DNA of 64,000 bases from contig NZ_FMHW01000002.1 in assembly GCF_900090325.1 (NCBI RefSeq), positions 1,550,001 to 1,614,000 of the forward strand. The letters are read 5' to 3'. Under the pieces are notes generated by a model that saw nothing but the letters and a program-made list of their open reading frames with translations, was not told the origin of the DNA and ran no database searches. A program made the position numbers and the translations under genes. This DNA is from Micromonospora pallida. GTDB taxonomy: Bacteria > Actinomycetota > Actinomycetes > Mycobacteriales > Micromonosporaceae. Shown piece after piece: positions 47,569-56,324 of this stretch (position 1 is the stretch's first letter; the number at the start of each line of letters is the position of its first letter).

Positions 47569-49116
47569 TCAGACGGTGTCCGTCCGCACCCCCGGCTGGC
47601 CGGCCTCGACCACGAACGCGGCCCGGGTGGACACCGGGGCGCCGGGCTCGGTGACGTACGGCACGACCCGGTACTCGGTCCGGAACTGCTGGTGGTCGAG
47701 CTGGCAGCGGACATACCCGCGCCGGGCGTTGTAGAACTTCATGTGCGGGTTGCTGGCCAGCCACTCCCGGCCGCGCGCGTCCAGGTCCGACCCGTTGCCG
47801 CCGGAGGTGATCGAGGTGCCGAGGAACTCGACCCCGACGGTGCGCGAGGACTGGTCGTCGAAGTTCTGCTTCAGGTCCGACACCATGCTGCAGTGCGCGT
47901 CACCGGTGACCACGACCATGTTCTCGACGCCGCGGTCGACCACGCCGTCGAAGAGCCGCTGCCGCGCCGCCGGGTAGCCGTTCCAGTTGTCGTTCGGCAG
48001 CTGCTGGCCGGGGCCCGGGTCCCGGTCGGCGTGCGTGATCACCGTCTGGTTGCCGAGCACCTTCCAGCGGGCCGTCGAGGTGGACAGGCCGTCGAGCAGC
48101 CACTGCTCCTGGTCCGTGCCGAGCATCGTCCGGGACGGGTCGTCCATGCCGGTCGGGACCTGGTCGGACCGGTACTGCCGGCCGTCGAGGATGTTGAAGT
48201 CGGCGAGATTGCCGTAGCGCAGCCGGCGGTACAGCCGCATGTCCGGCCCGCGCGGGATGCTCATCCGGCGCAGCGGCATGTGCTCGTAGTACACCTGGTA
48301 CGCGACCGCCCGGCGCTGCGCGAAGCTCTCCGGGGACTGCGCCGGGTCCTCGGAGGTCCCGTCGGCGTAGTTGTTCTCCACCTCGTGGTCGTCCCAGGTG
48401 ACCGCCCAGGGGAAGCGGGCGTGCGCCAGTTGCAGGTCCGGGTCGGTCTTGTACTGCGCGTGCCGGATCCGGTAGTCGCTCAGCGAGAAGATCTCGGTGG
48501 CGGGCAGGTGCGCGCGCCCGATCGAGCCGGCCGACGGCCCCTCGTAGATGTAGTCGCCGAGGTGCAGCACCAGGTCGAGATTCTCCTCCGCCAGGTGCCG
48601 GTACGGGGTGAAGTGCCCGGTCGGCAGGTTCTGGCAGGACACGAAGGCGAAGGCGAGCTGGCGCCGGTCCGCGTCGTACGCCGGCGCGGTGCGGGTCCGG
48701 CCGACCGGGCTGAGCTGGTTGCCCACCCGGAACCGGTAGTAGTACTCGCGGTCCGGGCGCAGGCCGGTGACCTCCGCGTGCACGGAGTGGCCGAGTTCCG
48801 GCGTGGCCTGCTCCGCGCCGGCGCGGACCACCACCCGGAAGTGCTCGTCCTCGGCCACCTGCCAGTTTACCGGGACGACCTTGGGCGGCATGCCGCCCAG
48901 CCCGTCGACGGCGAGCGGGTCCGGCGCGAGCCGGGTCCACAGCACCACCCCGTCGGGCTGCGGGTCGCCGGAGGCGACACCGAGGGTGAACGGGTAGTCG
49001 GCGAAGCTGGGGTCGGCCCACGCCGGTGCCGACGAGAAGCCGGCGATAGCGGCGGTGACGCCCACGCCGGCCGCGCCCGTCAGCCCGAGGAAGGCGCGCC
49101 GATCAAGATGGGGCAT
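47569..49116 (-). CDS. Tat-exported PhoD-like alkaline phosphatase/phosphodiesterase
   Basis: A 515-aa secreted enzyme. The Tat signal LDRRAFLGLTGAAGVGV is followed by a cleavage region near APAWA. Residues 40-130 form the N-terminal PhoD domain; the metallophosphatase core has LHLGDYIYEG, TWDDHEVENNY, and VVVTGDAHCS, which bind Fe/Ca. Start ATG 49116 with AAGGGA upstream. It releases phosphate from phosphodiesters or teichoic acids outside the cell. No Pho-box was identified. Confidence 0.92.
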   Translation of the reverse strand: MPHLDRRAFLGLTGAAGVGVTAAIAGFSSAPAWADPSFADYPFTLGVASGDPQPDGVVLWTRLAPDPLAVDGLGGMPPKVVPVNWQVAEDEHFRVVVRAGAEQATPELGHSVHAEVTGLRPDREYYYRFRVGNQLSPVGRTRTAPAYDADRRQLAFAFVSCQNLPTGHFTPYRHLAEENLDLVLHLGDYIYEGPSAGSIGRAHLPATEIFSLSDYRIRHAQYKTDPDLQLAHARFPWAVTWDDHEVENNYADGTSEDPAQSPESFAQRRAVAYQVYYEHMPLRRMSIPRGPDMRLYRRLRYGNLADFNILDGRQYRSDQVPTGMDDPSRTMLGTDQEQWLLDGLSTSTARWKVLGNQTVITHADRDPGPGQQLPNDNWNGYPAARQRLFDGVVDRGVENMVVVTGDAHCSMVSDLKQNFDDQSSRTVGVEFLGTSITSGGNGSDLDARGREWLASNPHMKFYNARRGYVRCQLDHQQFRTEYRVVPYVTEPGAPVSTRAAFVVEAGQPGVRTDTV

Positions 49117-49295
49117 GCGAGGGTCCCTTCAGAGGTAGCAGAAGATCACCACTCATTGGTACGAACCGAGATGGCCGGCGGATGACCACCCGAAGACCAC
49201 GGGCGGACCGGTGGACATCAAGATCTACTCGGGTGTCGGACCCTTGCGGTACACATGGAAGGCCAGGTCCGGACATGTGTGGGGGGAGACGCAGG

Positions 49296-50399
49296 GTGGA
49301 GTTCAGCACGCGGGACGCGCTCGCCTGGCGCATGGCCAGCCTGTTGTTGCGGCCCGGGGCCGGGTCCCCGCCGGGCGACGTCGCCGGGGTGGTCGAGTGG
49401 TTCGGGGCGATGCAGGCCCAGGACATGGCCAGCGGCCTCTGGTCACTCGGCGCGCGGCTGCCCGGCTCCACCGTCGCCGACGTGCAGGAGGCGCTGGAAC
49501 GGCGGGAGGCGCTGCGCACCTGGCCGATGCGCGGGACGGTGCACCTGGTGCCGTCCCGGGACGCGCACTGGATGCTGGCCGTGCTGGGCGAGCGGGCATT
49601 GGCCGGCGCGGCGCGCCGCCGGGAGATCCTGGGGCTGAGCGAGCAGACCGCCGACCGGGCCACCGAGGTGCTCGGTGCGGCGCTGGCCGGCGGCCGCCGG
49701 TTCACCCGGGACGAGTGCCGGCAGGCGCTCACCGAGGGTGGCGTCGACTGCACCGGGCAACTCCTCTACCACCTGCTCTGGTACGCCAGCCAGCGTGGCG
49801 TGCTCTGCATCGCCCCGCACGTCGGCAAGGAACAGACCTTCGTACTGCTCGACGAGTGGGTGCCCGACCCGCACCGCCCAGAGCGCGAGGAGGCGCTGGC
49901 CACCATCGCGCTGCGCTACTTCCGCAGCCACGGCCCCACCACCCGGCAGGACTTCGCCGGCTGGACCGGGCTGACCGCTGCCGACGCCCGGCGCGGCATC
50001 GCGGCGGCCGGTGCGGCCCTGACCACCGTCCGGGTCGACGGTGTCGAGATGGTCATGACGCCCGAACTGCGCGACGCCGGCCCTCTTGCGCCAATCGACG
50101 ACCTGCGGATCCTGCCCGGCTTCGACGAGTACCTGCTCGGCTTCAAGGACCGGTCGCTGATGGTCGACCGGGAGCACCTGTCGGCGATCATCCCCGGCGG
50201 CAATGGGGTGTTCCAGTCGACGGTGGTCCGCTCCGGCCGCGTGGTGGCCACCTGGAAGCGGACGGTCGGGCGGAAACAGACCGTGGTACGGGTGGCGCCG
50301 CTGGTCGACCTCGACGGTGCGGAGCGGGCCCGGATCGAGGAGGCGTTCGGACCGTACGGGCACTTCGTGGGGCAGCCGCTGCGGTTCGACTGGCCCTGA
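49296..50399 (+). CDS. AlkZ-like winged-helix DNA glycosylase (HTH_42)
   Basis: A 367-aa protein of the AlkZ/YcaQ superfamily, with three winged-helix units. The proposed catalytic motif QxQ is present as Q40-A-Q42 in GAMQAQDMASGLWS. RTWPMRGTVHLVPSRDAHWM, DEYLLGFKDRS and the C-terminal TVVRVAPLV region are family-like. AlkZ unhooks DNA interstrand crosslinks and protects antibiotic producers; QxQ rather than QxD favours that branch. Start GTG 49296, GGGGGGAG upstream. Divergent from phoD. Confidence 0.85.
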   Translation: MEFSTRDALAWRMASLLLRPGAGSPPGDVAGVVEWFGAMQAQDMASGLWSLGARLPGSTVADVQEALERREALRTWPMRGTVHLVPSRDAHWMLAVLGERALAGAARRREILGLSEQTADRATEVLGAALAGGRRFTRDECRQALTEGGVDCTGQLLYHLLWYASQRGVLCIAPHVGKEQTFVLLDEWVPDPHRPEREEALATIALRYFRSHGPTTRQDFAGWTGLTAADARRGIAAAGAALTTVRVDGVEMVMTPELRDAGPLAPIDDLRILPGFDEYLLGFKDRSLMVDREHLSAIIPGGNGVFQSTVVRSGRVVATWKRTVGRKQTVVRVAPLVDLDGAERARIEEAFGPYGHFVGQPLRFDWP

Positions 50400-50492
50400 C
50401 CCCGTGCCGGGCCGTGCTGGAGCGGCTCGACGGGTATGGCGCACGGGTGCCATCGTGGGAAGAATCGGACCACGACACCTCGGGCGGATCAT

Positions 50493-50960
50493 ATGAATCT
50501 TCATGAGAGAGTTGGTAACGATCAGCGGGCGGCTGTCCTCGAGTTGCTGTCGAAAGCCCTTGCTGATGGTTACCTGACGCTGAGTGAGTTCGACCAGCGA
50601 AGCCTCGCAGTGCATTCCGCTGTGACCGTGGGGAATCTGGTCGGTCCGTTGCGGGATCTCCCTCGCCAATTCCACTGGATGCCGCAATCTGCTCCGGCGG
50701 TACGCCACGCGGCTGCCGACAAGAGCCCCTTGGCCCTCACCGCTGTCGTGCTGGGTGTGGTGTCGCTTCCCCTGTCGCTCTGTGGCGGACTGGGGGGCAT
50801 CCTCGGCGTTGCCGCAGCCATCCTCGGGGGTGTTGTGGCGCGCAACAAGATGGATCACTCGAAGGGTGTGCTGGCGCTCACCCTCGGCCTTGTCAGTGCC
50901 GCTATTTCGCTGGCATTCCTGGCCATGGTCCTGCTTGCCCCTGGCCTGCCATCGGCTTGA
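50493..50960 (+). CDS. DUF1707/DUF4190-type small membrane protein
   Basis: A 155-aa protein from ATG 50493. Residues 5-60 match the DUF1707 pattern (RAAVLELLSKALADGYLTLS, EFDQRSLAVHSAVTVGNL, LRDLP). Two or three TMs follow (ALTAVVLGVVSLPLSLCGGL, GVAAAILGGVVA, LALTLGLVSAAISLAFLAM). DUF1707 resembles a SHOCT-like oligomerisation or membrane-sensing domain; role unknown. Convergent with the next gene. Confidence 0.8.
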   Translation: MNLHERVGNDQRAAVLELLSKALADGYLTLSEFDQRSLAVHSAVTVGNLVGPLRDLPRQFHWMPQSAPAVRHAAADKSPLALTAVVLGVVSLPLSLCGGLGGILGVAAAILGGVVARNKMDHSKGVLALTLGLVSAAISLAFLAMVLLAPGLPSA

Positions 50961-50971
50961 TCTTAGCGCTA

Positions 50972-52018
50972 CTAAGCGGTCAGTGGGCCTCGACGGCTGG
51001 GGGTGGACAGCTTGGCTAACGGTAGCCCGCCGACGATGGCAGCCGCGCCGAGGTAGGCCAGCGGCCGGAAGAAGATGAAGGTGTATCCGACCCAGGCAGG
51101 TTCGGTCGGATGGTGAGATGTGAAATAGCTGGCAGTCAGAGTCAGGGTGCTCAGTGCGGTAGCGGGAAGGAGTGCGAGAAGGCCCGCGCCGAACACGGCG
51201 ACGACGAGGGCCCGCCGGGCCGGGCTGGATTCCTGAATGTGTCGGAAGGCCCATGCCGCGACCAGCCAGCCGGCAAGACCGCCAGCAAGCAGCCCGGCCG
51301 TGGTCAAGGGCAGTACGGCAGCGGGTGTGGTGCGGGCGACGGCGATCTGTAGCCCGTAGTGGGACTCGTCGAGATGGCCCTCGGAGAACACCTCGACCAG
51401 CCACCCGTTCCGGTGAAGCGCAGTTTCCGGGCAGCAGCCTGACATCTGCCTGTCGGCCGGCTGCCATCCAGCCGCCCGCAGTTGCTTGTCCGCCCCGGCC
51501 ACCACCTGCTGCGGGGGCTTGTCGTACGGGTAGGTGAACTGGAAGAAGACCTTCCCAGCCGGATACTCGTCGGTCCCGCCCACCAGGTAGGCCCACCGCG
51601 GATCGGTGTATTCCGGGTTGTCGTCGAAGATGAAGTCCCAGCGTTGCGGCTGCGCCGACGCCCCTGGCGGCAAGGCGGGCTCGACCATCCGCAGCACCTC
51701 GGCGTTGCTCGGCAGGGGTGGCGCGGTCTGCCAGCCCAGATAGCCGCCGAAGGCGCCCAGTGCCACTGCCGCGAACGTGGCGCTGGTGATCGCGGCAAGG
51801 ATTCCGGCCGCTCCCCACACCCGGAACCGGAACCGGATCCCACTGGTAAGCAGGTCCACGACCTCCGAGCGGCTCGGCCGGTCCCCATCGGCCGCAGCGG
51901 CGTCCAGCAGGGTGGTCACTATTTCGGCGCCGTGGCGGTGTCGGTAGGACCGCGGGTAGGTCAGCAACAGCCTGCGGTACCGGCGTGCGAGCCTTGCCCG
52001 GTTGCTGTGTTCTGGCAT
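50972..52018 (-). CDS. Membrane protein partnered with a PadR regulator
   Basis: A 348-aa protein from ATG 52018 with AAGGAAGG upstream. The N-terminal cytoplasmic region (RRYRRLLLTYPRSYRHRHG, EIVTTLLDAA) is the prefix found in many PadR-linked membrane proteins. One TM near 75-100 leads to an extracellular domain with a CC pair (SGCCPET) and then about four TMs. It follows padR by 44 bp. Substrate unknown. Confidence 0.75.
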   Translation of the reverse strand: MPEHSNRARLARRYRRLLLTYPRSYRHRHGAEIVTTLLDAAAADGDRPSRSEVVDLLTSGIRFRFRVWGAAGILAAITSATFAAVALGAFGGYLGWQTAPPLPSNAEVLRMVEPALPPGASAQPQRWDFIFDDNPEYTDPRWAYLVGGTDEYPAGKVFFQFTYPYDKPPQQVVAGADKQLRAAGWQPADRQMSGCCPETALHRNGWLVEVFSEGHLDESHYGLQIAVARTTPAAVLPLTTAGLLAGGLAGWLVAAWAFRHIQESSPARRALVVAVFGAGLLALLPATALSTLTLTASYFTSHHPTEPAWVGYTFIFFRPLAYLGAAAIVGGLPLAKLSTPSRRGPLTA

Positions 52019-52062
52019 CCGACCTTCCTTACCGGTTCGCGAAACGACTGGACGAGGGGACA

Positions 52063-52395
52063 TCAGGAGGGGAGCAGACCGGGCAGCGGCGCCCACCCGG
52101 CCAGCCGCTTCACCGCAACCTCGGAGTTGTGCCGTAGCCGGGCAGCCTCCTGCCGCAGGGCAGCACCCCCGTGTTCCGTGAGCCCGTAGTAGCGCCGCAC
52201 CCGACCGTCGACCGCATCCTCACGGTCGACCGCGATCAGCCCCTCAGCGGTCAACCGGTCCAATGCCGCGTACAAGGTGCCTGCGCTCAGCTTCACCCGG
52301 CCGCCGGACAGCTCCACCACCTGGCGCATCACGCCATAGCCGTGCAGTGGTGGCCCGGCCAGCGCCGCAAGGATCAGGAAGGTGGGTTCCCTCAT
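52063..52395 (-). CDS. PadR-family transcriptional regulator
   Basis: A 110-aa winged-helix repressor (MREPTFLILAALAGPPLHGY, then SAGTLYAALDRLTAEGLI and RRYYGLTEHGGAAL). The dimerisation helix is short, as in PadR-s1 types. ATG 52395 is used; GTG 52401 would add two residues. It probably represses its own operon with the downstream membrane protein, responding to a small molecule. Confidence 0.9.
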   Translation of the reverse strand: MREPTFLILAALAGPPLHGYGVMRQVVELSGGRVKLSAGTLYAALDRLTAEGLIAVDREDAVDGRVRRYYGLTEHGGAALRQEAARLRHNSEVAVKRLAGWAPLPGLLPS

Positions 52396-52408
52396 GGTCA
52401 CAGGCACA

Positions 52409-52427
52409 ATATACAGATGATCGATAT
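52409..52427 (-). promoter_or_regulatory. AT-rich imperfect palindrome upstream of padR
   Basis: ATAT-n2-A...T-n2-ATAT at 52409-52427, 14 bp before the padR start, in otherwise GC-rich DNA. It may combine a -10 element and PadR operator; this is inference from position and symmetry. Confidence 0.35.
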
Positions 52428-52523
52428 AGTCCGGAACATTCTGCGGCATGGCCGCCGGTCCCACTTGGACGGTCGAAGATCGCAACAGTCCGTACGGCGC
52501 GGTTGTCGAGCCGCCGGGCGGTG

Positions 52524-52976
52524 CTACTTGCTCTGGACTCTGTCGATGACGGCGACTTCCTCCGTGCCGCTGGCGCAGGTCTCCGGGATGGTCGGCATGC
52601 CGTCACCGGGCAGCGGTAAGGTCGCGTAGCCGCCGGCGGCGGTGAAGGTGGAGCCGACCTGGACAGTGTCCGCGCCAGGCACCTTGACCCCGGCGCCGTC
52701 CCCGGTCTTCAGTTCGCTTCCGGCCGGCCACACGACGACCAGCATCCGGTTGTCTGCCAGCCGTACGGCCAGGCACTGGCCCTTGCCCACCACCAGTTCA
52801 CCGGCGATCTCGGCGTCCTCGCCCCCGTCGACCTTCGGTGCCACGAAGGTGGTCACGCCGTCCGCTTCCACGGTCCGGCCCGGGGCAGCTTTTCCGCAAC
52901 CGGAGAGGAATGCCGCCGGCAGGACGAGCCCGGCGAGCGCGGAGGTGAGAACTCGGGAGCGTAGAGGGATCGGCAC
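52524..52976 (-). CDS. Small secreted lipoprotein of unknown function
   Basis: A 150-aa protein from GTG 52976 with AGGAG upstream. The signal peptide ends in lipobox FLSGC (Cys27). The mature part has two further Cys (GQCLAV, ETCASG) that could form a disulfide, and a beta-rich look. No family recognised. Single gene, 128 bp upstream of padR's promoter region on the same strand. Confidence 0.78.
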   Translation of the reverse strand: MPIPLRSRVLTSALAGLVLPAAFLSGCGKAAPGRTVEADGVTTFVAPKVDGGEDAEIAGELVVGKGQCLAVRLADNRMLVVVWPAGSELKTGDGAGVKVPGADTVQVGSTFTAAGGYATLPLPGDGMPTIPETCASGTEEVAVIDRVQSK

Positions 52977-53078
52977 GGCGCGCGGCTCCTGGGGTTCTGC
53001 GAGCGGGTGATGCCTGGTCAGTACGCCTTGAGCAACAGTCCAGGGTGGTGTGGACCTGTTGTTGCGGACCGGGGATCG

Positions 53079-53283
53079 CTACCTGCCGTGGTTCGCGATC
53101 GTACTTGCCTGGAGGAACGCCACCCAGGTGTCCGTGGTGAAGGTGAGTAACCGGGCCAGCCTGATGCTTGCTGTCCCGTACGGCGACGACGCCGGGCAGG
53201 TTGGTGGCGACTTCGACGCAGTTGCCGTTGTTGTCACCGCTGCGGGTGCTCTTGCGCCACTGGGCTCCAGTCAGATCAGCCAC
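53079..53283 (-). pseudogene. DUF397 protein, frameshifted duplicate
   Basis: From GTG 53283 (GGAGAGG upstream) the frame gives ADLTGAQWRKSTRSGDNNGN and VAVRDSKHQAGPV, then derails into THLHHGHLGG. A shift at about 53143-53147 restores LTFTTDTWVAFLQAS and a stop at 53079, giving 67 aa. The intact copy at 53432-53629 has AAC CTC ACC where this one has GTTA CTC ACC, so a 1-nt insertion is the simplest cause. The 148 bp between the copies shows nothing clear. Confidence 0.72.
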
Positions 53284-53431
53284 GGTGCACCTCTCCATGA
53301 TTTCGTTGATCAACCCCTGGCCGGCGGTGTAGGCGGCGTGTCCCACGCCGAGGTGCACGCTGTGCCGGGCCAGCCCGCCGATCATCGGGCAGTCGGTCGA
53401 GTGTCGAGCGTGCTTCTGTTGGCCTCTTCCC

Positions 53432-53629
53432 TCAGCGCTCATCCGTGTGGGGATGGACGAAGGCACTCCACGCCTCGTGAGTGAAGGTGAGGTTAGGGCC
53501 GGTAGGGTCCTTGCTGTCTCGTACGGCGACGATGCCGGGCAGGTTGGTGGCGACTTCGACGCAGTTGCCGTTGTTATCGCCGCTGCGGGTGCTCTTACGC
53601 CACTGGGCGCCTGCCTGGTTATGCACCAT
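53432..53629 (-). CDS. DUF397 domain protein
   Basis: A 65-aa protein (MVHNQAGAQWRKSTRSG, VAVRDSKDPTGPNLTFT, WSAFVHPHTDER). It starts at ATG 53629 inside the last codons of the XRE gene with AGGAGG just upstream, the usual XRE(DUF5753)-DUF397 coupling. Related pairs modulate development and antibiotic production in streptomycetes, where the small protein antagonises or assists the XRE partner. Its XRE partner is split by an IS element here. Confidence 0.88.
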   Translation of the reverse strand: MVHNQAGAQWRKSTRSGDNNGNCVEVATNLPGIVAVRDSKDPTGPNLTFTHEAWSAFVHPHTDER

Positions 53630-53926
53630 GATGGACCTCCTCTTTGATCTTGACGATCAACCTTCTTGATTGTTCCTCATCGAGTGCCAGGAGATCGAGG
53701 CTGCTCCAGATATTTTCGTAGACGGCGAACTCTTCGGGGCGGTCGAGGTAGAGCGCCCCAGTGACCGATTCGCAGTAAACGACAGGACGTTCCGGCGTCG
53801 CCCGGGTGCCGGACGGAAACTTCAACATCACGAACGCGCCAGCCAAGGCGCCGTTGTGCGCCCCTGCGGCCAGCGGAAGCACACGGATCGAGACATTTGG
53901 AAGTTCAGCCTGGCGAGTGAGGCGTC
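53619..53926 (-). pseudogene. 3' fragment of an XRE-family regulator split by an IS701-type element
   Basis: The frame encodes the end of the DUF5753 domain (QAELPNVSIRVLPLAAG, VYCESVTGALYLDRPEEF, LLALDEEQSRRLIVKIKEEV). The N-terminal part lies at 55389-55965. Removing the element and one 4-bp target duplication joins the two parts in frame as AEQLGRLTRQAELP and gives 885 nt, 294 aa, against 296 aa for the intact neighbour at 56325-57215. Confidence 0.92.
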
Positions 53927-53930
53927 CTAA

Positions 53931-53944
53931 TACGGCAGCCGCCG
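53931..53944 (+). repeat. Left inverted repeat of the IS701-type element
   Basis: TACGGCAGCCGCCG, perfect over 14 bp against the right end; preceded by target duplicate CTAA at 53927-53930. Confidence 0.93.
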
Positions 53945-54008
53945 TTTGAGATGTCGCTGGTCGCGAGGGGTGGACGCGAGGCGGCCACCGCGTGATCGTC
54001 TGTACGTT

Positions 54009-55367
54009 GTGGACATAACTTCAGATCTGGCGGTGGCCGCGTGCCACAGCGTAAACCCTGGTGGGTGGGAGCGGGTTCTGGCCGGGGTGTGCGCCTCGTT
54101 CGCGGGCCGGTTCGGGCGGGTCGAGCCGCGTCGGACGGCGGCGGCGTTCGTGGCGGGGCTGCTGTCGGATATCGAGGTCAAGACGTGTTGGCAGTTGGCG
54201 GAGCAGGCCGGACATGCCCGGCCGGATGCGATGCAGCGGCTGTTGTATCGGGCGGTGTGGGACGCCGACGCCGTCCGTGACGACCTGCGCCAGGTGATCG
54301 TGGGCCGGTTCGGCGCCCCGGACGCGGTCCTGGTCGTTGACGAGACCGGTGATCTGAAGAAGGGCGTTCACTCGGTCGGGGTGCAACGCCAGTACACCGG
54401 CACCGCCGGCAGGATCGAGAACGCGCAGGTCGGGGTGTTCCTCGGCTATGCGGGCCGGGACGGGCACACGCTGATCGACCGCAGGGTCTACCTGCCGGTG
54501 TCGTGGACCGAGGACCGGGGCCGCTGCCAGGGCGCCGGTGTCCCGGACGAGGTCGGGTTCGCCACGAAGTCCGAGTTGGCCGCCGACATGATCACCGCGG
54601 CGGTCGACGCCAGCGTGCCGGTGGCGTGGGCCGCCGCGGACGAGGCCTACGGCAACAGCAGCGTCTTCCGTGCCCACCTGCGCGGACACCGGCTGGGCTA
54701 CGTCCTGGCCGTGTCCCGCAGCCACCTGGTGCCCCTCGACGGCGGCAAGGTCAAGGTTCGCGCCGACCGGATCGCCGCCGAACTACCCGCCTCAGCGTGG
54801 CAGCGCCGCAGCGCAGGGACCGGATCGAAAGGGCCCCGCTACTACGACTGGGCCTGGCTCGATCAGGTCACCACGGACGCCGACCCCGACGACGGCGGCC
54901 GGCACAGCCTCCTGATCCGCCGCAACACCTCCACCGGAGAGTTGGCCTTCTACCGGTGCTGGACCCGACACCCGGCCACCCTCGCGCAGCTCGTGCGGGT
55001 GGCAGGAATCCGCTGGACCGTCGAAGAGAGCTTCCAGGCCGCCAAGAGTCAGGTCGGTCTGGACCAGCACCAGGTCCGCCGCTGGGACTCCTGGCACCGC
55101 TTCACCACACTCGTCCTGGCAGCCCTCGCCGTCCTGGCGATCTGCGCCTCCGACGCCGCCGCCGCACGCGACATCGACAACTCGGGAGACACCGGGCTGA
55201 TCAAGCTCACCGTCAACGAAGTCCGCCGGCTGATCAACACCTTCATCATCCGCCCGATCAGCGACCTCGCCCACCGTTTGCACTGGTCACGGTGGCGACG
55301 CGGGCATCAAGCCCGAGCCCGACGATCCCACTACACCCGACGCCTCAACCTCGAACTCCAGTCATGA
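54009..55367 (+). CDS. IS701-family DDE transposase
   Basis: A 452-aa transposase, apparently intact. Catalytic acids: D111 in VVDETGDLKKG, D211 in AADEAYGNSS, and E339/E340 in WTVEESFQAAK. SVGVQRQYTGTAGRIENAQV is a family hallmark. GTG 54009 is chosen because the upstream frame (to a TTG at 53946) is Arg-rich and atypical. The C-terminus is basic. The copy is likely recent and possibly active, as repeats and gene show no decay. Confidence 0.92.
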   Translation: MDITSDLAVAACHSVNPGGWERVLAGVCASFAGRFGRVEPRRTAAAFVAGLLSDIEVKTCWQLAEQAGHARPDAMQRLLYRAVWDADAVRDDLRQVIVGRFGAPDAVLVVDETGDLKKGVHSVGVQRQYTGTAGRIENAQVGVFLGYAGRDGHTLIDRRVYLPVSWTEDRGRCQGAGVPDEVGFATKSELAADMITAAVDASVPVAWAAADEAYGNSSVFRAHLRGHRLGYVLAVSRSHLVPLDGGKVKVRADRIAAELPASAWQRRSAGTGSKGPRYYDWAWLDQVTTDADPDDGGRHSLLIRRNTSTGELAFYRCWTRHPATLAQLVRVAGIRWTVEESFQAAKSQVGLDQHQVRRWDSWHRFTTLVLAALAVLAICASDAAAARDIDNSGDTGLIKLTVNEVRRLINTFIIRPISDLAHRLHWSRWRRGHQARARRSHYTRRLNLELQS

Positions 55368-55374
55368 TCCCGAT

Positions 55375-55388
55375 CGGCGGCTGCCGTA
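55375..55388 (-). repeat. Right inverted repeat of the IS701-type element
   Basis: Reverse complement of the left 14-bp repeat; followed by target duplicate CTAA at 55389-55392. Confidence 0.93.
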
Positions 55389-55965
55389 CTAACTGCTCGG
55401 CCATCACTGCTGTTCCGCCCACGCACCTGAGCAAGACAGCCTCGGAAAGGATCCACTCCAGTCGTGGAGCCTTGGGCAGCCGGCGGACCAGGAGATCTTG
55501 CCGTCGACGCCGAACCTCCAAGACTCTTTCCAGCTCGTCAGCGGGCATATTGGGTCGGTGCTGATACACGCCGCGGGTGTAGCCCGGAGTCTGCAGGAGC
55601 CCTGGGATCAGGGTGTCGTCGTGTTCGCGTAGGTGGGAGGCGGCCTGTTCGAGGCCGACGTACAGCTCGAACCAGTCGGGGACGGCGTTGCCGTACGAGT
55701 GCCACCAGCCCTTGGCCTTGGTCTCTCCGGCCAGGTTGGTGAGGGCGTCGGAGAGCTCGCGGTTCGCCCCGTACAGCTCGCACATGAAGCGGACGTCGAG
55801 TGGGCGAACCGGGCCACCGCCGGTCTCGATGCGCCACATCTTCTGCCGGCTGCAGTGGAGTGCCTCGGCCACGCCATCCAAGGTCATCTGCGCTTCGAGG
55901 CGTAGCTCCTTGAGGGCTCGTCCGAGCTGTCGTCGCGGGACGGTGGATCCGGTGTCCTCGGACAT
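55389..55965 (-). pseudogene. 5' fragment of an XRE-family regulator split by the IS701-type element
   Basis: From ATG 55965 (GAGAGGAG upstream): MSEDTGSTVPRRQLGRALKE, the HTH_31 helix-turn-helix (LDGVAEALHCSRQKMWRIE), and the start of DUF5753 (WFELYVGLEQAASHLREHD) up to TAVMAEQL. Translation then runs into the IS and stops at 55345 after QPPIGIMTGVRG. The truncated product keeps the DNA-binding domain but lacks the last third of DUF5753. Confidence 0.9.
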
Positions 55966-56324
55966 GGGGCATCGGCTCCTCTCGTGTCGATTTTTGTTAC
56001 ATCGGGACGCCATCGGTGGAACGCGGAACTGTCGCCCGGACAGGAGAGGGGAAACGGGCAGCCAAATCATTGCGGTCGCGCCCTCGACCCTACTGGAGAG
56101 AGGCGGGAATAGCTATTCCCGTGCAATTCCCATGAGGTGTTACAAAGATTCCGAAAGGTTAGTACAAAAACCGCCCCGGTGGTGGAGCGAGCGGATTCGG
56201 GCGTGGAGCGACGTCAGGAGTTGGGGCGCACCGCTCGCCGTTGCCCTGCGCCTGGGCGCTGCCCGGCGGGCTCGCCGTCGAGCGGTGCTGAGTCGTCGCC
56301 CCGTTGTCGCCGCCGCTTCCCGGG
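55966..56324. other. Intergenic region between two paralogous XRE genes
   Basis: 359 bp with no credible gene. The stretch near 56090-56170 is AT-richer than the surroundings and may hold the promoter of the split XRE gene. No DUF397 gene follows the intact XRE copy here, unlike its neighbour. Confidence 0.5.

Larger units (their letters stand above)
53931..55388 (+). mobile_element. IS701-family insertion sequence, 1458 bp
   Basis: Both ends carry the 14-bp inverted repeat TACGGCAGCCGCCG (53931-53944 and 55375-55388). The flanks are CTAA at 53927-53930 and CTAA at 55389-55392, a 4-bp duplication of the YTAR type used by IS701. A single intact DDE transposase gene fills the element. It is inserted in the XRE/DUF5753 gene in opposite orientation. 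Confidence 0.95.

Noticed and set aside
53284..53431. Possible third regulator fragment between the DUF397 copies
   Set aside because: The minus-strand translation (for example HSVHLGVGHAAYTAG) shows no match to XRE or DUF397 patterns.
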